From Paenibacillus nasutitermitis (GTDB taxonomy: Bacteria > Bacillota > Bacilli > Paenibacillales > Paenibacillaceae): a stretch of DNA of 64,000 bases. This document shows positions 16,363 through 25,472 of the stretch, piece by piece. A program made the position numbers and the translations under genes. Each line of letters starts with the position of its first letter. Position 1 is the first letter of the stretch. Below the pieces are notes generated by a model. That model was not told where the DNA came from. It was given only the letters and a program-made list of their open reading frames with translations, and searched no databases. The stretch is taken from assembly GCF_014641075.1 (NCBI RefSeq), contig NZ_BMHP01000001.1, forward strand, positions 2,038,171-2,102,170, given 5' to 3'.

Positions 16363-17853
16363 ATGCAAAAAAGCGATTCGAATCAGACCGATTATCCTAA
16401 CTATGATGGTAACAATCCGAATGCTTTTGTTAACCAAATCATGGACATACTGGACAATCCACCTGATCTAGTGGATCGTAGGTTTAACTTATCACCAAAC
16501 CTTCACGGTTATTGTGTTTTTATTGAAACATTAGTCGATAAAAATAAAATAGAACGTGAGTTGCTTCACTTCTTGTCCGACGAATCTTTGAACAGTGAAT
16601 GGGAATCATCTGAGCACTTCATAAACACGTTGCAAAGCCGAATTCCCTTTAGTTCTATTTCGGTAAGCACCGACTACAAACGCTGTGTCCAGAGTTTACT
16701 AAATGGAAGTTGTTTATTGATTATTTCTAATACAAGCCAGGTGCTGCTGCTGGATATGTCCAAGATGATTCACCGTGAAATATCGGAGCCACTGATAGAA
16801 TCGACCATTCGTGGACCACAGGAAGGGTTTTCTGAAAATATTGCAATCAACTTGTCTCTCCTGCGCAAACGGATTAAATCTATTCATTTTCGGATTGAGC
16901 AGTTCGTAATCGGTACGGAAACGGAAACGAAGGTTATCTTGCTCTTCCTAGAAAATCTTGCCCCATCAGAAGTTGTGGTTGAATTCCGCAAACGCATAGG
17001 CTTGATCCAGATCGACAGTATTTTGGACAGCGCATATGTAGAAGAGTGGATTCAGGATAAAAAAACTTCCCCATTTTCGACCTTGTTGAATACAGAGCGG
17101 CCTGATATTGTAGCATCCCACCTATTGGAAGGTAAGGTTGGTGTACTGGTTGACGGAAGTCCAAATGCATTGATTGGTCCAGTCACTTTTTTTCAATTCT
17201 TTATTGCTCCGGAGGATTATTATCAAAGAGCCGATATCGCTACTCTCCTGCGTTGGCTGCGAATGCTTTCTTTTATGCTGTCCATATTTGTTCCTGCTCT
17301 CTACATTGCCGTTGTTACCTATCATCATGAGCTTCTTCCTCATTCTCTTCTAATCAATATCTCTGCACAGCGAGAAGGGGTTCCTTTTCCCGCTTTTATT
17401 GAGGCGCTCATCATGATGGTCACCTTTGAAGTGTTAAGAGAAGCAGGTCTTCGTATGCCCCGGATAGCCGGGCAAGCCATTTCCATTGTTGGCGCGTTGG
17501 TATTGGGTCAAGCTGCTGTGACTGCAGGGCTCGTTTCGGCGGCAATGGTTATTGTTGTAGCCGTCACGGCCATCTCTAATTTTGTGGCACCCAACTATAG
17601 TTTTGGCATTACACAGCGGATCATTCAATTTCTCTACATGGTGCTCGCTGGGTTTATGGGGTTGTTTGGTATACTATGCGGTGTATTGTTTACGGTTGTT
17701 CATCTGGCTTCGATTAAATCGTTCGGCGTCCCTTATCTTTCGCCGATTGCTCCGACTATCGTAACTGACTGGAAGGATATCCTTGTGAGAGTGCCTCGAC
17801 CATGGATGAAAACTTATCCTCAATCGAATCAAACAAAGAAAAAACAAAGGTGA
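16363..17853 (+). CDS. gerKA: Spore germination receptor subunit A (GerA family)
   Basis: The 496-residue product is a GerA-family A subunit. A hydrophilic N-terminal half contains DIVASHLLEGKVGVLVDGSP and a following ALIGPVTFFQFF segment, both typical; four to six membrane segments then run from about residue 300 to 480. A subunits help sense germinants in the inner spore membrane together with B and C subunits. The ATG at 16363 has GAGGAG at good spacing; the frame extends 22 codons upstream without one. The order A, C, B matches B. subtilis gerK (gerKA-gerKC-gerKB), which is why that symbol is used; orthology to gerK itself is not proven. Confidence 0.85.
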   Translation: MQKSDSNQTDYPNYDGNNPNAFVNQIMDILDNPPDLVDRRFNLSPNLHGYCVFIETLVDKNKIERELLHFLSDESLNSEWESSEHFINTLQSRIPFSSISVSTDYKRCVQSLLNGSCLLIISNTSQVLLLDMSKMIHREISEPLIESTIRGPQEGFSENIAINLSLLRKRIKSIHFRIEQFVIGTETETKVILLFLENLAPSEVVVEFRKRIGLIQIDSILDSAYVEEWIQDKKTSPFSTLLNTERPDIVASHLLEGKVGVLVDGSPNALIGPVTFFQFFIAPEDYYQRADIATLLRWLRMLSFMLSIFVPALYIAVVTYHHELLPHSLLINISAQREGVPFPAFIEALIMMVTFEVLREAGLRMPRIAGQAISIVGALVLGQAAVTAGLVSAAMVIVVAVTAISNFVAPNYSFGITQRIIQFLYMVLAGFMGLFGILCGVLFTVVHLASIKSFGVPYLSPIAPTIVTDWKDILVRVPRPWMKTYPQSNQTKKKQR

Positions 17854-17858
17854 AGCTC

Positions 17859-19043
17859 ATGAACGTTTTCAAAAGAAAGATAATGATGATCGTAGTCAGT
17901 TTATGCTGCTTAACCGGGTGCTGGGATAAGGTTGAGATTAATGAATTGGCAATCGGAGAGATGATAGGGACGGACATGGACCCGGAGACCGGTGCACAAA
18001 CGGTTTATTATCAAATTGTTAACCCAGAGGCGGTTACTGCTCAGAAAGGGGGCGGCATCAAATCCCCCGTTTATACATATACAATCGAGGCACCTAGTAT
18101 AGGGGAATTAGGGCTGAAAGTGGCCAACATTTTGCCGCGAAAGCTGTTTCCCGATCATTATCAGTCGATCATTTTTACCGAACGATATGCCCGTCAAGGG
18201 CTGCTGCCTTTTATCAACTTTTATGAGAGACAGTACAACAGGCGCTCTGATCTTTACTTATTGATTACGGATTCGCCGCTCACCGACATGATGATGACAT
18301 ATCCCCCACTGGACAGGCTACCGGGGCATGCACTGCGTGCTTTAATTGAGAACCAATCCGAATCTTCCGGGACTGTAAGCAAGAAATCCCGTGTCAAAGA
18401 CCTTGTGGAAAATATGGAGTCCTCCATACTTACCGTATTGCCTATTGTGAGTCTTAACGGATCGAAGCCGTTGTCCACATCAGATCGATATGAACAGATC
18501 AATGCTAACGAGGGTAACTTCAGATTGAGTGGCGGTGCTGTATTTAAGCAAGACCGAATGATTGGGAAAATGAAATTGAAGCAGATGGCGTATTACCTTT
18601 TATTGAAAGGGCAGAGCAAGGTGCTTTTTGAAAGGTTGACGGTAAATGGCCGCAACGTTGATCTCCAGGCAACCCAACCGAAAGTTCATAAGCGCTTGTA
18701 CATCATATCTGGAGTACCCGTTTGGAAAGTCGATATCACGACCCGTTTAGTCATCATCAACAATGAACAACAGAATAAGTTGACCACAGAAAATTTGACC
18801 CGGATCCAAGAGGCTTTTAACTTGAAAATTGAAGAAAAAATAACCGAATTTTATCAAAATACGATAAGAAATCAATGGGATTTGTTTGGCTTGGAGGACA
18901 AGATTAAGTACCAGCGCGGCAAAAAGTGGGAGGGAGTACACCAGCAGAAAAACAGTTGGAATCAAACGGAAATTCAGATTTCCGTAAAGAGCAAGATTAA
19001 CGATATTGGTGAAATTATCAATCCGTATAAAGGGGTTAAATGA
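17859..19043 (+). CDS. gerKC: Spore germination lipoprotein subunit C (GerC family)
   Basis: The 394-residue product begins with a lipoprotein signal peptide ending in the lipobox LTGC, followed by WDKVEINELAIGEMIGTD, a hallmark of Ger(x)C proteins. The rest shows the expected domains, including FYERQYNRRSDLYLLITDSP and the late NLKIEEKITEFYQN helix. GerC lipoproteins sit on the outer face of the inner spore membrane and are needed for receptor function. The ATG at 17859 is 6 bp past the subunit A stop with AAAGGTGAAG before it. Its stop overlaps the subunit B start. Confidence 0.85.
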   Translation: MNVFKRKIMMIVVSLCCLTGCWDKVEINELAIGEMIGTDMDPETGAQTVYYQIVNPEAVTAQKGGGIKSPVYTYTIEAPSIGELGLKVANILPRKLFPDHYQSIIFTERYARQGLLPFINFYERQYNRRSDLYLLITDSPLTDMMMTYPPLDRLPGHALRALIENQSESSGTVSKKSRVKDLVENMESSILTVLPIVSLNGSKPLSTSDRYEQINANEGNFRLSGGAVFKQDRMIGKMKLKQMAYYLLLKGQSKVLFERLTVNGRNVDLQATQPKVHKRLYIISGVPVWKVDITTRLVIINNEQQNKLTTENLTRIQEAFNLKIEEKITEFYQNTIRNQWDLFGLEDKIKYQRGKKWEGVHQQKNSWNQTEIQISVKSKINDIGEIINPYKGVK

Positions 19044-20146
19044 TGGAGAATGGTCAATTAGGCGCAGGACAGTTTTTTATCTTGATATTTGGTTATATAC
19101 TCGGGACTTCCTTTTTTTTTAGTCCCGGGGGGCTAATTGGCGTGGCCAAACAAGACGCATGGATCATTCCTCTATGGGCTGGGGCTGCTGGTGTACTTCT
19201 GTCACTCCTCTGGATTAAGCTTGCCAGCCTTTACCCTGGACTCACAATTGTCCAGATTTGTACCCAGGCAGCCGGAAAGGGAATCGGCGGGTTGTTCGCT
19301 CTGCTTTATATAGGGTACTTTGTGTTTCTTTCCGGCTTTATCATTCGAAATCTTGGCGATTTCATGAAGCAGACCCTATTCCCCCTTACACCTTTAACTG
19401 TATTTCATGTCATGTTTCTCCTCATTATATGTTATGCGGTAATTAAAGGAATTGAGGCAATTGCAAGAACGACACAATTATTGTTTCCTCTCGTTGTGCT
19501 GATCTTTCTATTCGTATTTTTTATTGCGCTTTCTGAATGGAATTGGGATCGGTTTCAGGGAATGTTTCGAATGAACGTGTGGAAGACAATGAAAGAGACC
19601 CGGTCCATAATTGGTTATCCGTTTATGGAAGCTCTCGTCTTTATGATGCTGTTTCCATATGTCCGGAGCAAAATCAAAGCAAGCTTGATACTGGGAATTG
19701 TAGTTGCTACGTTGCTGCTTAGTGGAACTGTTTTTTTTACGATAGGCGTACTCGGCGTCACTCGAGCTTCTCATGATACATACCCATTATTTGTAATTGT
19801 ACAAGAGATTCACATCGGGACGTTTTTCGAACATTTGGAATCGACGATGGCGCTTATTTTATTGTGTGCTATTTTTATTAAACTGACCGTTATTTATTAT
19901 TGCGCTTCGCTTGGGCTATGCCAATTGTTTCGGGTAGACAATAGATCATGGCTGGCGTTTTCGCTAATTTTGTTAATTTCCGGGCTCTCGTTGGGGTATG
20001 ACAATGTTCTGGAAAATATAGAATTTAGTAAACGGTACGATTTTGAATACACGTTGATTTTCGCCATTGTTATCCCTTCACTGCTGCTTTTAATAACTTG
20101 GATCAAGCGACTTGCAGGAAAACACAAGGCAGGTTATTCATCGTGA
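19040..20146 (+). CDS. gerKB: Spore germination receptor subunit B (GerB family)
   Basis: The 368-residue product is a ten-segment membrane protein of the GerB/spore-permease family in the APC superfamily. It opens with LGAGQFFILIFGYILGTSFF and contains the motif ISCH-type turn region LTPLTVFHVMFLLIICYAVIKGIEAIART, characteristic of the family. B subunits bind germinant amino acids or sugars in characterised receptors. The start codon overlaps the C subunit stop in ATGATG, so two adjacent Met codons are possible starts. The operon continues into a tiny membrane gene at the stop codon. Confidence 0.85.
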   Translation: MMENGQLGAGQFFILIFGYILGTSFFFSPGGLIGVAKQDAWIIPLWAGAAGVLLSLLWIKLASLYPGLTIVQICTQAAGKGIGGLFALLYIGYFVFLSGFIIRNLGDFMKQTLFPLTPLTVFHVMFLLIICYAVIKGIEAIARTTQLLFPLVVLIFLFVFFIALSEWNWDRFQGMFRMNVWKTMKETRSIIGYPFMEALVFMMLFPYVRSKIKASLILGIVVATLLLSGTVFFTIGVLGVTRASHDTYPLFVIVQEIHIGTFFEHLESTMALILLCAIFIKLTVIYYCASLGLCQLFRVDNRSWLAFSLILLISGLSLGYDNVLENIEFSKRYDFEYTLIFAIVIPSLLLLITWIKRLAGKHKAGYSS

Positions 20147-20346
20147 TCTGGTTTATACTTTTCTTTGCGACAGCTTTGATTATCAGCATCGCCGCGATGG
20201 TTCAACAGCAAAGAGGCGCGAAGGAAATCATGTTGTTCGTGTCGATTTGTTTACTTGGTTTTGCGGACTGGATAAGCATTTTATTAGAGCGACCATTCAA
20301 GCCGAGTCGGTTGATCGCCATACTCATTGACTGGACCGGTTTATAG
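20143..20346 (+). CDS. Small two-to-three-segment membrane protein, candidate germination D subunit
   Basis: A GTG at 20143 overlaps the TGA of subunit B (GTGA), opening a 67-codon frame: hydrophobic IWFILFFATALIISIAAMV, a short polar turn QQQRGAKE, a second hydrophobic segment IMLFVSICLLGFADWISILL, and a tail with a possible third short segment. Small membrane D proteins of this size, such as YfkS beside B. subtilis gerK, are known from several ger operons and modulate germination rate. Size, topology and position fit that group; sequence homology was not tested. It is easily lost because of its length and GTG overlap. Confidence 0.65.
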   Translation: MIWFILFFATALIISIAAMVQQQRGAKEIMLFVSICLLGFADWISILLERPFKPSRLIAILIDWTGL

Positions 20347-20394
20347 ACTTGGAGAAGCCATAATCAACAAAGGAGCCGCTGCCGGCACAACCCA

Positions 20395-21306
20395 TTAGTA
20401 ATAATGCCAGCAGCATTCTTCGGGTTTTTTATCAAACACAAATCCTTTGAAGGATGTTGTACGCAAATGATGTGTGTCAGTACGTTCAAGATACTGGATT
20501 TTGCAGCATAATTGCGGATCAATATACTGGATACCCTTTCTATAAACCGTGTGGATCTTCTCTGCGTTTTTTAGAAAAGCCAGTTTCTCATCTACAGTGA
20601 AACCAAATTCCACAACGGCGACAGGCTTATTTTTAACCGTTCTGAAATGAAGCCCCACAACCAGCGCAAACTGTGGTGAAGTGCGATATCCAAGTATGAC
20701 CGTATCAATGGTTTTGAAGTTTTTGATTTTAAGCCAATCAGCCGACCTTGTGTCGGTTACATACTTGGTATCGATACGTTTTGCAACGATTCCTTCCAAA
20801 TCGCGTTCAACAGAAAGGGAACTCAGTTTTTTTCCATGTTCGTGGATGTACATCGTCGGTGCAAGGATTTGGGACGGCTCAATGATCTCATTAATCACCT
20901 TTTTTCTTTCCAGGAGTCCATCGTTTCGGTGATCCCCCGTAGAGAAAAGGACATCGAAAACGATGAACGTCGCAGGATTTGTTTGTCGCGCATCATCGAT
21001 TTTGTTCAAATCGCTTAGTCTTCCTCTGTAAGCAAAGTCATCAAAAACAGGGCGTTCTCCTCGAAAACAGACCCCTTCGCAATCCAGTATAGCTGAATGC
21101 GAATGAATCGAATCCTTCATCTCACTTGCCTCGGGAAACTTATGAGTCACATTTCGGCCACTGCGTGTGAAAACTTCAATGCGCTTGCCTTCCTTATGAA
21201 TAAAAATCCGCCAGCCATCCCATTTGGGTTCGAATATCCAATCCTGATGGTCAAATGCATGTGTCCCCATCGTAACAAGCATTGGTTTGATTGGTGTAAA
21301 TAACAT
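20395..21306 (-). CDS. ATP-dependent DNA ligase (LigD ligase-domain type)
   Basis: The 303-residue product is an ATP-dependent ligase core. The adenylation motif is EPKWDGWRIF with the Lys at about residue 29; further nucleotidyltransferase motifs follow: ILDCEGVCF, FDVLF, DLEGIVAKR and DWLKIKN. An OB-fold follows to the end. In LigD this domain is joined to polymerase and nuclease domains and works with Ku in end joining; here it stands alone and no ku gene is in the window. It could serve nick sealing in dormant or outgrowing spores, given its place beside a germination operon, but that is inference. It is transcribed toward the germination operon. Confidence 0.85.
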   Translation of the reverse strand: MLFTPIKPMLVTMGTHAFDHQDWIFEPKWDGWRIFIHKEGKRIEVFTRSGRNVTHKFPEASEMKDSIHSHSAILDCEGVCFRGERPVFDDFAYRGRLSDLNKIDDARQTNPATFIVFDVLFSTGDHRNDGLLERKKVINEIIEPSQILAPTMYIHEHGKKLSSLSVERDLEGIVAKRIDTKYVTDTRSADWLKIKNFKTIDTVILGYRTSPQFALVVGLHFRTVKNKPVAVVEFGFTVDEKLAFLKNAEKIHTVYRKGIQYIDPQLCCKIQYLERTDTHHLRTTSFKGFVFDKKPEECCWHYY

Positions 21307-21442
21307 CGATCACTCACCGCTCTCCATTTTCTCAAAGAAACTCTTTCACACCTTCCACTTTGTGGTAATATGGTGTTGAATTATGAAGCTAAATAATAGG
21401 AAGAAAACTTCTCAATTGAAATTGAAGAAGGGAGCTGCTTGT

Positions 21443-21610
21443 GTGAATAGTCACGTTCTTTTAAGAATTATTCCCGGGGTTCTCCTTTTAATTCCAATTG
21501 TATTGTCTGTCATTCATAAAAAATGGGTACCTGGCTTTATATTTCTTGCCGGCTACTTATTTGGATTGAAACGTCGGTTATTCCAGAAAGGTGATGTGAA
21601 TGTCAGGTAA
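21443..21610 (+). CDS. Small membrane protein
   Basis: A 55-residue frame from GTG 21443, with AAGAAGGGAG 9 bp upstream, encodes two hydrophobic stretches (LRIIPGVLLLIPIVLSVI and WVPGFIFLAGYLFGL) and a basic tail. An ATG at 21383 would add 20 Lys/Asn-rich residues. Its end overlaps the DUF3626 start by 11 bp, so the two are probably translated from one message. No family recognised. Confidence 0.5.
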   Translation: MNSHVLLRIIPGVLLLIPIVLSVIHKKWVPGFIFLAGYLFGLKRRLFQKGDVNVR

Positions 21611-22700
21611 GAGAGATTTATCACGTTCACAGCATTTGGCAATGGAGCATATTACACAGTGCGCCAGAACCCGAAAATGCGAAGCTCAAAAGTCCATTAA
21701 GGAAGTTCTTCGGATGTCAAACATCCCGTGGAATACATTTGAAGTTGCAGTCACGAAGCTATTGTCGAACGCGATGGTCGCACTGCATTTTCATCCTGAT
21801 CGGCCAATTGCCGGCATGAACAGTGTGGCGCAGGCATTGCTTGAGCAGGGAATCTATAAGAATCAGTTCGAAACTCATATTTCCAATGGCAGCGTATCCG
21901 CTTATTCAGGCGGTGCCCGGGATCTTTGGGAGAAACAGATGTTTGGAGGCGCTTATCAGTTAGATGGTGTGACCAATAGCCAACGTCCAAAATACGGCGC
22001 GCTGGATGTAATGCTGCACCCAGATGGACCGGCCCCGCGTTTTGGGTCATGTTATTTCATTCTCTCGCCAAAGGTTTCCCATCGCTGCACGTATACGTAT
22101 TTGGATTCGCATCAAGATCCAAAGGAAAAAGGTACGTATGGTGAGTTTGATGATATTTTAGCAGCGTTGTTTAAAGATGCATTTTTTCGGAATGATGCGA
22201 TCGGTGAGAACAATCTGACGCCGCGGAAATTGATTGAGCATCTTTTGTATAATCTTGAAAAGCCATTCAAGGATCCTTCAAAGCGTGAGCCCAATCGAAA
22301 CCTGAACCACTATATCGAGGCCCAGGTTCACGATGATATTATGTTAAATGATGACGTAGAAGTGCTAGTTGCCGATCCTTCGTTTCAGGGCACTTTCATA
22401 GGAGATGTATTAGAACAAATATGTCTGAAATATTCCATTGCACTATATTGGCATATGGGATTTGCCATGCGTGTAGAAGAAGTTCCCCCGGATTTCAGGG
22501 GACCAACCATGCCCTCCTTAGCGAAACGGATAGCACGGAATGATTATATCGATGCCAGTGTGGTCGGGGTAGCTGTCAACGATTTAAAACGTAATCCAGC
22601 CATGTGGAGCGATAGGGGGGGGTATGAAGAGGTACTTCAGGAATTAAAATACATGTGGCATATTTTAGTTCGATTTGGCAGCCCGTTTTCACGTGAATGA
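21600..22700 (+). CDS. DUF3626-family protein
   Basis: The 366-residue product shows the pattern I associate with DUF3626: VALHFHPDRPI, GIYKNQFETHISNGSVSAYSGGARDLWEKQMFGGAY, RPKYGALDVMLHPDGPAPRFGSCYF. The function of the family is unknown. The many fixed Arg, His, Asp and Gly residues suggest an enzyme. It has no signal peptide or membrane segment. Translation is probably coupled to the small membrane protein it overlaps. An N-terminal 60 residues containing the Cys-rich segment ITQCARTRKCEAQ precede the main domain. Confidence 0.7.
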   Translation: MSGKRDLSRSQHLAMEHITQCARTRKCEAQKSIKEVLRMSNIPWNTFEVAVTKLLSNAMVALHFHPDRPIAGMNSVAQALLEQGIYKNQFETHISNGSVSAYSGGARDLWEKQMFGGAYQLDGVTNSQRPKYGALDVMLHPDGPAPRFGSCYFILSPKVSHRCTYTYLDSHQDPKEKGTYGEFDDILAALFKDAFFRNDAIGENNLTPRKLIEHLLYNLEKPFKDPSKREPNRNLNHYIEAQVHDDIMLNDDVEVLVADPSFQGTFIGDVLEQICLKYSIALYWHMGFAMRVEEVPPDFRGPTMPSLAKRIARNDYIDASVVGVAVNDLKRNPAMWSDRGGYEEVLQELKYMWHILVRFGSPFSRE

Positions 22701-22864
22701 ATATAAAAAAATATTCTAACGAATAACGGAAATGGTGGGACAGATGAATAAGAGGCAACGATTAAGCTGGTGGCAGCGCTGCGGGGACAGATTAATACTA
22801 TCGCTGCCGAGTATGTGGTTATGATAAACTTGATGAAAACCTACAAATAAGGACGTGTTAAAAT

Positions 22865-23572
22865 ATGAATTTCGAAATAGTTATGCAGGAGCTTGAAGCT
22901 CTTAGCAAGGAACGGACCAAGAAAATATACCTATCGAACGGCGCGCACGAACCGCTTTTTGGTGTGGCCACAGGCCAAATGAAACCCATTGCCAAGAAAA
23001 TCAAAAAAAATCAACCTTTGGCTGAACAGCTTTATTCCACGGGGAATTACGATGCCATGTACTTTGCCGGCATAATTTCAGATCCAAAAGCAATGACTGA
23101 AGCTGATTTTGAGCGTTGGATCGATGCGGCTTATTTTTATATGCTATCCGATTATGTGGTGGCCGTAACCTTGGCAGAAACAGATATTGCACAAGACGTT
23201 GCCGATAAATGGATCGCAAGCGGCGAAGAACTGAAAATGTCAGCAGGGTGGAGTTGTTACTGCTGGCTTTTGGGTAGTCGGCCGGATGATGAATTTTCCA
23301 ATAGCAAACTTTCCGCTATGCTTGAACAGGTGCAGCAGACGATTCAAGATTCTCCCGTGCGAGCAAAATACGCAATGAATAATTTTATTTACACTGTGGG
23401 AGTATCCTACTTGCCCCTCCATGATAAAGCGGTAGAGACAGCTAAGGCAGTTAGCCCCGTTGAAATCAAACAGGAGAAAGGTAAAAGCAAGTTTCTACAC
23501 GCTTCCGAAAATATTCAAAAGGCAGTAGAAAAAGGGCAGCTTGGATTTAAACGCAACTATGTAAGATGTTAG
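22865..23572 (+). CDS. AlkD-like DNA alkylation repair protein
   Basis: The 235-residue product matches DNA-alkylation-repair HEAT-repeat glycosylases (AlkC/AlkD group) in length and layout: FGVATGQMKPIAKKIKKNQPLAEQL, NYDAMYFAGIISDPKAMTE, SDYVVAVTLAETDIAQDVADKW and SAGWSCYCWLLG. AlkD excises bulky or cationic alkyl bases without flipping them. This subfamily (YFAGIISDP) is common and poorly characterised, so the catalytic Asp and Trp positions are not certain. GGACGTG precedes the ATG. It stands between the DUF3626 gene and an ABC exporter with only 31 bp to the latter. Confidence 0.75.
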   Translation: MNFEIVMQELEALSKERTKKIYLSNGAHEPLFGVATGQMKPIAKKIKKNQPLAEQLYSTGNYDAMYFAGIISDPKAMTEADFERWIDAAYFYMLSDYVVAVTLAETDIAQDVADKWIASGEELKMSAGWSCYCWLLGSRPDDEFSNSKLSAMLEQVQQTIQDSPVRAKYAMNNFIYTVGVSYLPLHDKAVETAKAVSPVEIKQEKGKSKFLHASENIQKAVEKGQLGFKRNYVRC

Positions 23573-23603
23573 AACGCCAAACCATTTGCAGGGGGCTGAA
23601 AGG

Positions 23604-25370
23604 TTGGAAGGATCAAAAAAACGAAGTGTCGCGGCACTCATCAAGCGAAGAGGTTTTCGTCAATTTTTGAATCTGTGCCTCAAGTATAAATATTGGTATT
23701 TGCTCGTTATTTTGTTCCAATTGGGAGGCACGGGCGCCTCGCTAATGCTGGCCGAAACAAGCAGACGTCTATTTGACGGGGGAACAAACTTGTCACGGCA
23801 CGAGCTATATACGCTCGTTGCCGGTATTTTCGGTTTCGTTGCACTTGGACTCGTCTGTACGTTATTTGCCCGTATATGCAATCAAATCATTAATACCAAC
23901 GTCGTTTTCTCGATGCGGCAAATCGTGCTCACCAAACTGATTGATTTGTCGCTAAGCGAGCACGAAAACCGGCATAGCTCACGCTCCAAAAACTTGCTGT
24001 TTAACGAGCTTGAGGTATTCAAGCAGTTTATCGTTTTTGATATGCTCAAATTGTTAGCGCTTCCAATTTCATTTATTGCAGTCGGGATCTATTTGCTGAA
24101 CGTTAACCCACTGCTCGGAGTAGTCGCAATTCTGGTTGGACCTTTGCAGCTAATCAGCAATTTTGCTGTAAAAGAGTCATTCAAAAACCTGGTAGCCAAG
24201 CAGCAAGAATATGGCGGCGAAGTGTTTTTCCATTTGGGAGAAACGCTTTCCGGCATGCGTGAAATTAAGATGAATCAACTGGAGTCCACGGTTATTCATC
24301 GATTTCAAGAAATCTGTCAACGTGGAATCCGGCTCTGGGTCGCTATTGAGAAAATGGAGGCGACTCGCGAACTCTTGCGTATACTGCCGGAGAAATTGGG
24401 TTACATGTTCGGTATTGGAGTCGGTGCGATTCTTATGGTGAATGGCCAGATCGGTCCGGGAGCATTGGTGGCGTTTATAACCTTGCTTGATCGGGCTACA
24501 GAGCCATTTTCCAGTATTACCGCAATCGTTAATTCACTGCAAAGAGTGTCGGCCGGAACGGAAAGCTTGCTTGATACGATGGAAATGGATTCCGAGGACA
24601 AAGGGGGGGATCGCATTTTGCTGCCTGAACCGCCTGCTATCGAGTTCGAACATGTTTCGTTTGCCTATCCAGAGGGGCTTCCTGTTCTGAAAGATATCAG
24701 CTTCCGTATAGAAGCAGGACAGTCCATGGCTTTGGTCGGGCCAAGCGGCGGCGGAAAAAGCACCATTATCAAGCTGCTCTATCGTGTTTATACGCCTCAA
24801 ACAGGCACGATCCGAATTAATGGCGTACCCATTGAAAATTATTCGCTTGAATCACTGCGCGGCTGTTTGGCAGCTGTGACACAGGATATTTACCTGTTTG
24901 ATGGCACGATACGGGAAAATATCGCGATCGGGCGACAGCAAGCCAGCGATTCGGAAATTCGGTTCGCGGCGGAGTTGTCCCAGTCACTGGAATTTATTCA
25001 GGACTTGCCGGAACAATTTGACACCAGAGTCGGCGAAAGAGGGATCAGACTTTCCCAGGGACAGAAGCAGCGGATTGGCATTGGGCGTGCGATTCTGCGA
25101 CATGCTTCCATTCTCATTCTTGACGAGCCAACTTCAGCATTGGACGTTGAAACAGAAACCCTGTTTCAAGAGCGGCTTGCCGACTGGTCGGGAGCCAGTA
25201 CCAAAATCATCATTGCGCATCGGCTTACCACAATTCGCCATGTCGATGTGGTGGTGTTTCTGGAGAAAGGACATATTAAGGAAGTCGGGAGCCCTGGCTC
25301 ATTGATTCGCGAAGGCGGCAGATTCATGGATTATTGGCATAGGCAGCAGGTAACCGAGTTTGCGGATTAA
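23604..25370 (+). CDS. ABC exporter, fused membrane and ATPase domains
   Basis: This is a half-transporter of 588 residues. Residues about 1-320 form a six-segment exporter membrane domain; the ATPase follows with Walker A GPSGGGKSTI, Q-loop VTQDIYLFDGTI, signature LSQGQKQRIGIG, Walker B ILILDEPTSALD and the His switch IIAHRLTTIR. It probably works as a homodimer exporting a lipid, peptide or drug. The first 15 residues are basic. The TTG at 23604 follows AGGGGG at 8 bp; another TTG at 23586 lacks a site. It is 31 bp behind the AlkD-like gene and about 100 bp before a separately promoted TetR gene. Confidence 0.85.
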   Translation: MEGSKKRSVAALIKRRGFRQFLNLCLKYKYWYLLVILFQLGGTGASLMLAETSRRLFDGGTNLSRHELYTLVAGIFGFVALGLVCTLFARICNQIINTNVVFSMRQIVLTKLIDLSLSEHENRHSSRSKNLLFNELEVFKQFIVFDMLKLLALPISFIAVGIYLLNVNPLLGVVAILVGPLQLISNFAVKESFKNLVAKQQEYGGEVFFHLGETLSGMREIKMNQLESTVIHRFQEICQRGIRLWVAIEKMEATRELLRILPEKLGYMFGIGVGAILMVNGQIGPGALVAFITLLDRATEPFSSITAIVNSLQRVSAGTESLLDTMEMDSEDKGGDRILLPEPPAIEFEHVSFAYPEGLPVLKDISFRIEAGQSMALVGPSGGGKSTIIKLLYRVYTPQTGTIRINGVPIENYSLESLRGCLAAVTQDIYLFDGTIRENIAIGRQQASDSEIRFAAELSQSLEFIQDLPEQFDTRVGERGIRLSQGQKQRIGIGRAILRHASILILDEPTSALDVETETLFQERLADWSGASTKIIIAHRLTTIRHVDVVVFLEKGHIKEVGSPGSLIREGGRFMDYWHRQQVTEFAD

Positions 25371-25399
25371 CCTATGCGACGCTGCTCAAAATGCAAGGT

Positions 25400-25428
25400 T
25401 TGTATTTATTCATTTAATCTGGTACAAT
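25400..25428 (+). promoter_or_regulatory. Promoter of the TetR-MFS operon
   Basis: TTGTAT at 25400-25405 and TACAAT at 25423-25428 with a 17-bp spacer. The palindromic operator starts at the next base, so a bound repressor would cover the transcription start. Confidence 0.7.
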
Positions 25429-25450
25429 AACTGACGAACGTTCGTTAGTT
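25429..25450. promoter_or_regulatory. TetR-type operator, 22-bp palindrome
   Basis: Left arm AACTGACGAAC and right arm GTTCGTTAGTT are inverted repeats with a single mismatch and no spacer; the inner 12 bp ACGAACGTTCGT are perfectly symmetric. The site lies immediately after the -10 box and 22 bp before the regulator start, as expected for autorepression. Confidence 0.85.
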
Positions 25451-25472
25451 ATTGGGTTAGGAGGAACTTTCA

